From Paucibacter sp963740455 (GTDB lineage: Bacteria > Pseudomonadota > Gammaproteobacteria > Burkholderiales > Burkholderiaceae_C): a DNA stretch of 64,000 nt. Position 1 is the first letter of the stretch; every line of letters begins with the position of its first letter. Shown in pieces: positions 62,555-64,000 of the stretch. Made by a program: the position numbers and the translations under genes. The notes under the pieces are model-generated. The model did no database searches. It was not told where the DNA came from and saw only the letters and a program-made list of their open reading frames with translations. The stretch covers positions 62,001-126,000 of the forward strand of contig CAVUEF010000020.1 in assembly GCA_963740455.1 (NCBI GenBank), written 5' to 3'.

Positions 62555-62917
62555 ATGTATTCCATCCTTGCTGTGGACGACTCGGCGTCGATGCGCCAAA
62601 TGGTGAGTTTCACGCTGAAGAATGCTGGCTTCAACGTGGTGGAAGCGGTCGACGGGCAGGACGCTTGGGAAAAGGCGGGGAAACTGAGCTTCGACCTGGT
62701 GCTGACCGATCAGAACATGCCGCGCATGGACGGCATCAGCCTGACCAGGAAGTTGCGCGAAAGTCCGAAATTCAAGAACACCCCGATCCTGATTCTGACC
62801 ACCGAGTCGAGCGACCAGATGAAGCAAGCCGGTCGTGCCGCTGGCGCCACGGGATGGCTGGTGAAACCCTTCGATCCTGCCAAGCTGATCGAAGTGATCG
62901 GCAAGGTCATCCGCTAA
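62555..62917 (+). CDS. cheY: CheY-like response regulator upstream of cheA
   Basis: A 120-residue single receiver domain with Asp8-Asp9 (LAVDDSASMRQMVSFTLKNA), phosphoacceptor Asp52 (LVLTDQNMPRMDGISLTRKL), Thr in LILTTESS and Lys in GWLVKPFDPAK. It differs clearly from the cheY in the motA operon. It starts the cheY-cheA run and probably is phosphorylated by the CheA 24 bp downstream. Two CheY paralogues in one locus suggest either a motor signal and a phosphate sink or different outputs. Confidence 0.92.
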   Translation: MYSILAVDDSASMRQMVSFTLKNAGFNVVEAVDGQDAWEKAGKLSFDLVLTDQNMPRMDGISLTRKLRESPKFKNTPILILTTESSDQMKQAGRAAGATGWLVKPFDPAKLIEVIGKVIR

Positions 62918-62940
62918 TTCAATCTCACCAGGAGCCGTTG

Positions 62941-64000
62941 ATGAGTGAGACGTTCACTGACGACGCAAGCATGAGCGCTGGCATTGACTTGAGCCAGTTC
63001 TACCAGGTCTTTTTCGAGGAAGCCGCCGAAAATCTGGACAGCATGGAGCAGTTGCTGCTCAATCTGGACATAGAAAGCGCCGACGACGAAGAGCTCAACG
63101 CCATCTTTCGCTGCGCGCATTCAATCAAAGGCGGCTCTGCCACCTTCGGTTTCACTGACGTGGCCGAACTGACGCATCAGATGGAAACGCTGCTGGACAA
63201 GCTGCGCCGCCACGAGCTGGAACCCACTTCCGACATGGTCGATGTGCTGCTGCAATCGGGCGACGCCTTGCGCGCCCAGTTGGCCCGCCATCAAGGCTCG
63301 GGCGGCACGGTCGTCGACACCAGTGACTTGCTGGTCAGCATACGTGCGATGGCGGCTGGCCAGGCCCCCAGCCGCGCCGCGTCGCCTTCAGTCTCTGCCG
63401 GCGCACCGGCACCTCAGAAGGCAACGACGCTTGCGCCCGGCATGCGCGAGCTGGAGTTGGTGGTCGGTCCGCTGCATGACACTTCGATGGCCGACAACCT
63501 CATCGAGCTGTTCAGGGAAATTGTCGATCTGGGCAGTATCGAGCCGCTCGATGGGGGTCAGGCCGCAGACGGCATGCGCCGCTTCAAGATCACCACCGGC
63601 TGCAGCGACAACGACTTGCTGGACTTGTTCACCTTCCACGTGGCCAGGGAGGAAGTGATGTTGATGCCGCTGTCGGCCGGCTACGGGTTTCACGCCGGTG
63701 CGCCCGGTGCGCCGTCCGAGCCAGACCCCGATCAGGGCAATGGCTACGGCTTCTTTGAAAATGCGCCAGGCATGCCCGCGCCGGCAGCGCCCCCACCGGC
63801 GTCCAGCGACGCCAGACAAGGTGCGGTGGCGCCGACGCCGAGCAGCGGTGCGGTGGCCAAGCCAGCGTCTGCCAAGGCCGACAAGGCAGCGCCCGCCGGC
63901 ATGGAATCGACGACGCTCAGGGTGTCGATCGAAAAAGTCGATCAGCTCATCAACCTGGTGGGCGAACTCGTCATCACCCAAGCCATGCTGGCGCAGAACA
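62941..64000 (+). CDS. cheA: CheA, chemotaxis histidine kinase (N-terminal part)
   Basis: The gene starts at ATG 62941 (CAGGAG upstream) and runs off the window after 353 codons. The Hpt (P1) domain has FYQVFFEEAAENLDSMEQLL and FRCAHSIKGGSATFGFTDVA with the phosphorylated His60. A second region (about 165-240: GMRELELVVGPLHDTSMADN) is the P2-like CheY-binding part, then a Pro/Ala-rich linker and the start of the P3 dimerisation helix (STTLRVSIEKVDQLINLVGE). It receives receptor signals through CheW and phosphorylates CheY. Confidence 0.95.
   Translation, partial: MSETFTDDASMSAGIDLSQFYQVFFEEAAENLDSMEQLLLNLDIESADDEELNAIFRCAHSIKGGSATFGFTDVAELTHQMETLLDKLRRHELEPTSDMVDVLLQSGDALRAQLARHQGSGGTVVDTSDLLVSIRAMAAGQAPSRAASPSVSAGAPAPQKATTLAPGMRELELVVGPLHDTSMADNLIELFREIVDLGSIEPLDGGQAADGMRRFKITTGCSDNDLLDLFTFHVAREEVMLMPLSAGYGFHAGAPGAPSEPDPDQGNGYGFFENAPGMPAPAAPPPASSDARQGAVAPTPSSGAVAKPASAKADKAAPAGMESTTLRVSIEKVDQLINLVGELVITQAMLAQN

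Noticed and set aside
1..64000. A mobile genetic element or genomic island as source of the accessory genes
   Set aside because: I saw no integrase, transposase, tRNA or terminal repeat, and the composition looks the same as the flagellar genes.

Overview
The window is about 64 kb of GC-rich DNA carrying a nearly complete peritrichous/polar-type flagellar and chemotaxis locus of a betaproteobacterium, most likely Burkholderiales (Comamonadaceae/Sphaerotilaceae-like). The reasons are the FlhDC master regulators combined with FlhF, an FlhG-like protein and FliA, a separate fliE divergent from fliFGHIJK, the motAB-cheYZ block, and the GC-rich codon use. No rRNA, tRNA, CRISPR array, phage or insertion sequence was seen. 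The genus is an inference.

Layout. 1-155 (minus): start of flgA. 316-10898 (plus): flgBCDEFGHIJKL, the rod, hook, rings and hook-filament junction; flgK carries a single-base frameshift. 10988-22696: an accessory signalling block with an HDOD protein, a multi-PAS HisKA_2-type histidine kinase with an ANTAR (RNA-antitermination) response regulator, a second membrane histidine kinase, an Hpt protein coupled to a REC-PAS-GGDEF-EAL protein, and a GGDEF diguanylate cyclase. 22709-23259 (minus): two small membrane proteins. 23382-31336 (minus strand, transcribed from flhB): flhB-flhA-flhF-flhG-like-fliA-soluble chemoreceptor. 31518-34429 (minus): motA-motB-cheY-cheZ behind a good sigma-28 promoter. 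34752-36438 (minus): flhD-flhC-methyltransferase, ended by a strong terminator.

37093-45085 (plus): two tandem flagellins, fliD, fliS, fliT, a YcgR-type PilZ protein, two type IV pilin-like genes and flaG; fliC1, fliD and flaG have recognisable sigma-28 promoters. 45112-48213 (minus): fliE followed by a translationally coupled PLP-dependent decarboxylase and a TPR/ATP-grasp ligase, an unexpected metabolic pair inside the locus. 48424-59924 (plus): fliFGHIJKLMNOPQR, with three tandem copies of a 61-bp repeat between fliP and fliQ. 59949-61735 (minus): a REC-histidine kinase and a NarL-type regulator. 62031-64000 (plus): a CheZ-motif-like protein, a second cheY and the 5' part of cheA, which runs off the window.

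How it fits together. FlhDC would switch on the basal body and export genes; FliA then reads the late promoters in front of motA, fliC1, fliD and flaG. FlhF and the degenerate FlhG-like protein would set flagellar placement or number. The c-di-GMP enzymes and YcgR give a way to brake motility, and CheA/CheY/CheZ plus the soluble receptor control switching. The parts that do not belong to a textbook flagellar regulon, and are therefore the best leads, are the fliE-linked decarboxylase/ATP-grasp pair, the 61-bp repeat array, the ANTAR two-component pair, the pilin-like pair and the membrane methyltransferase behind flhC. All functional calls rest on reading translated sequence by eye; no database search was run.
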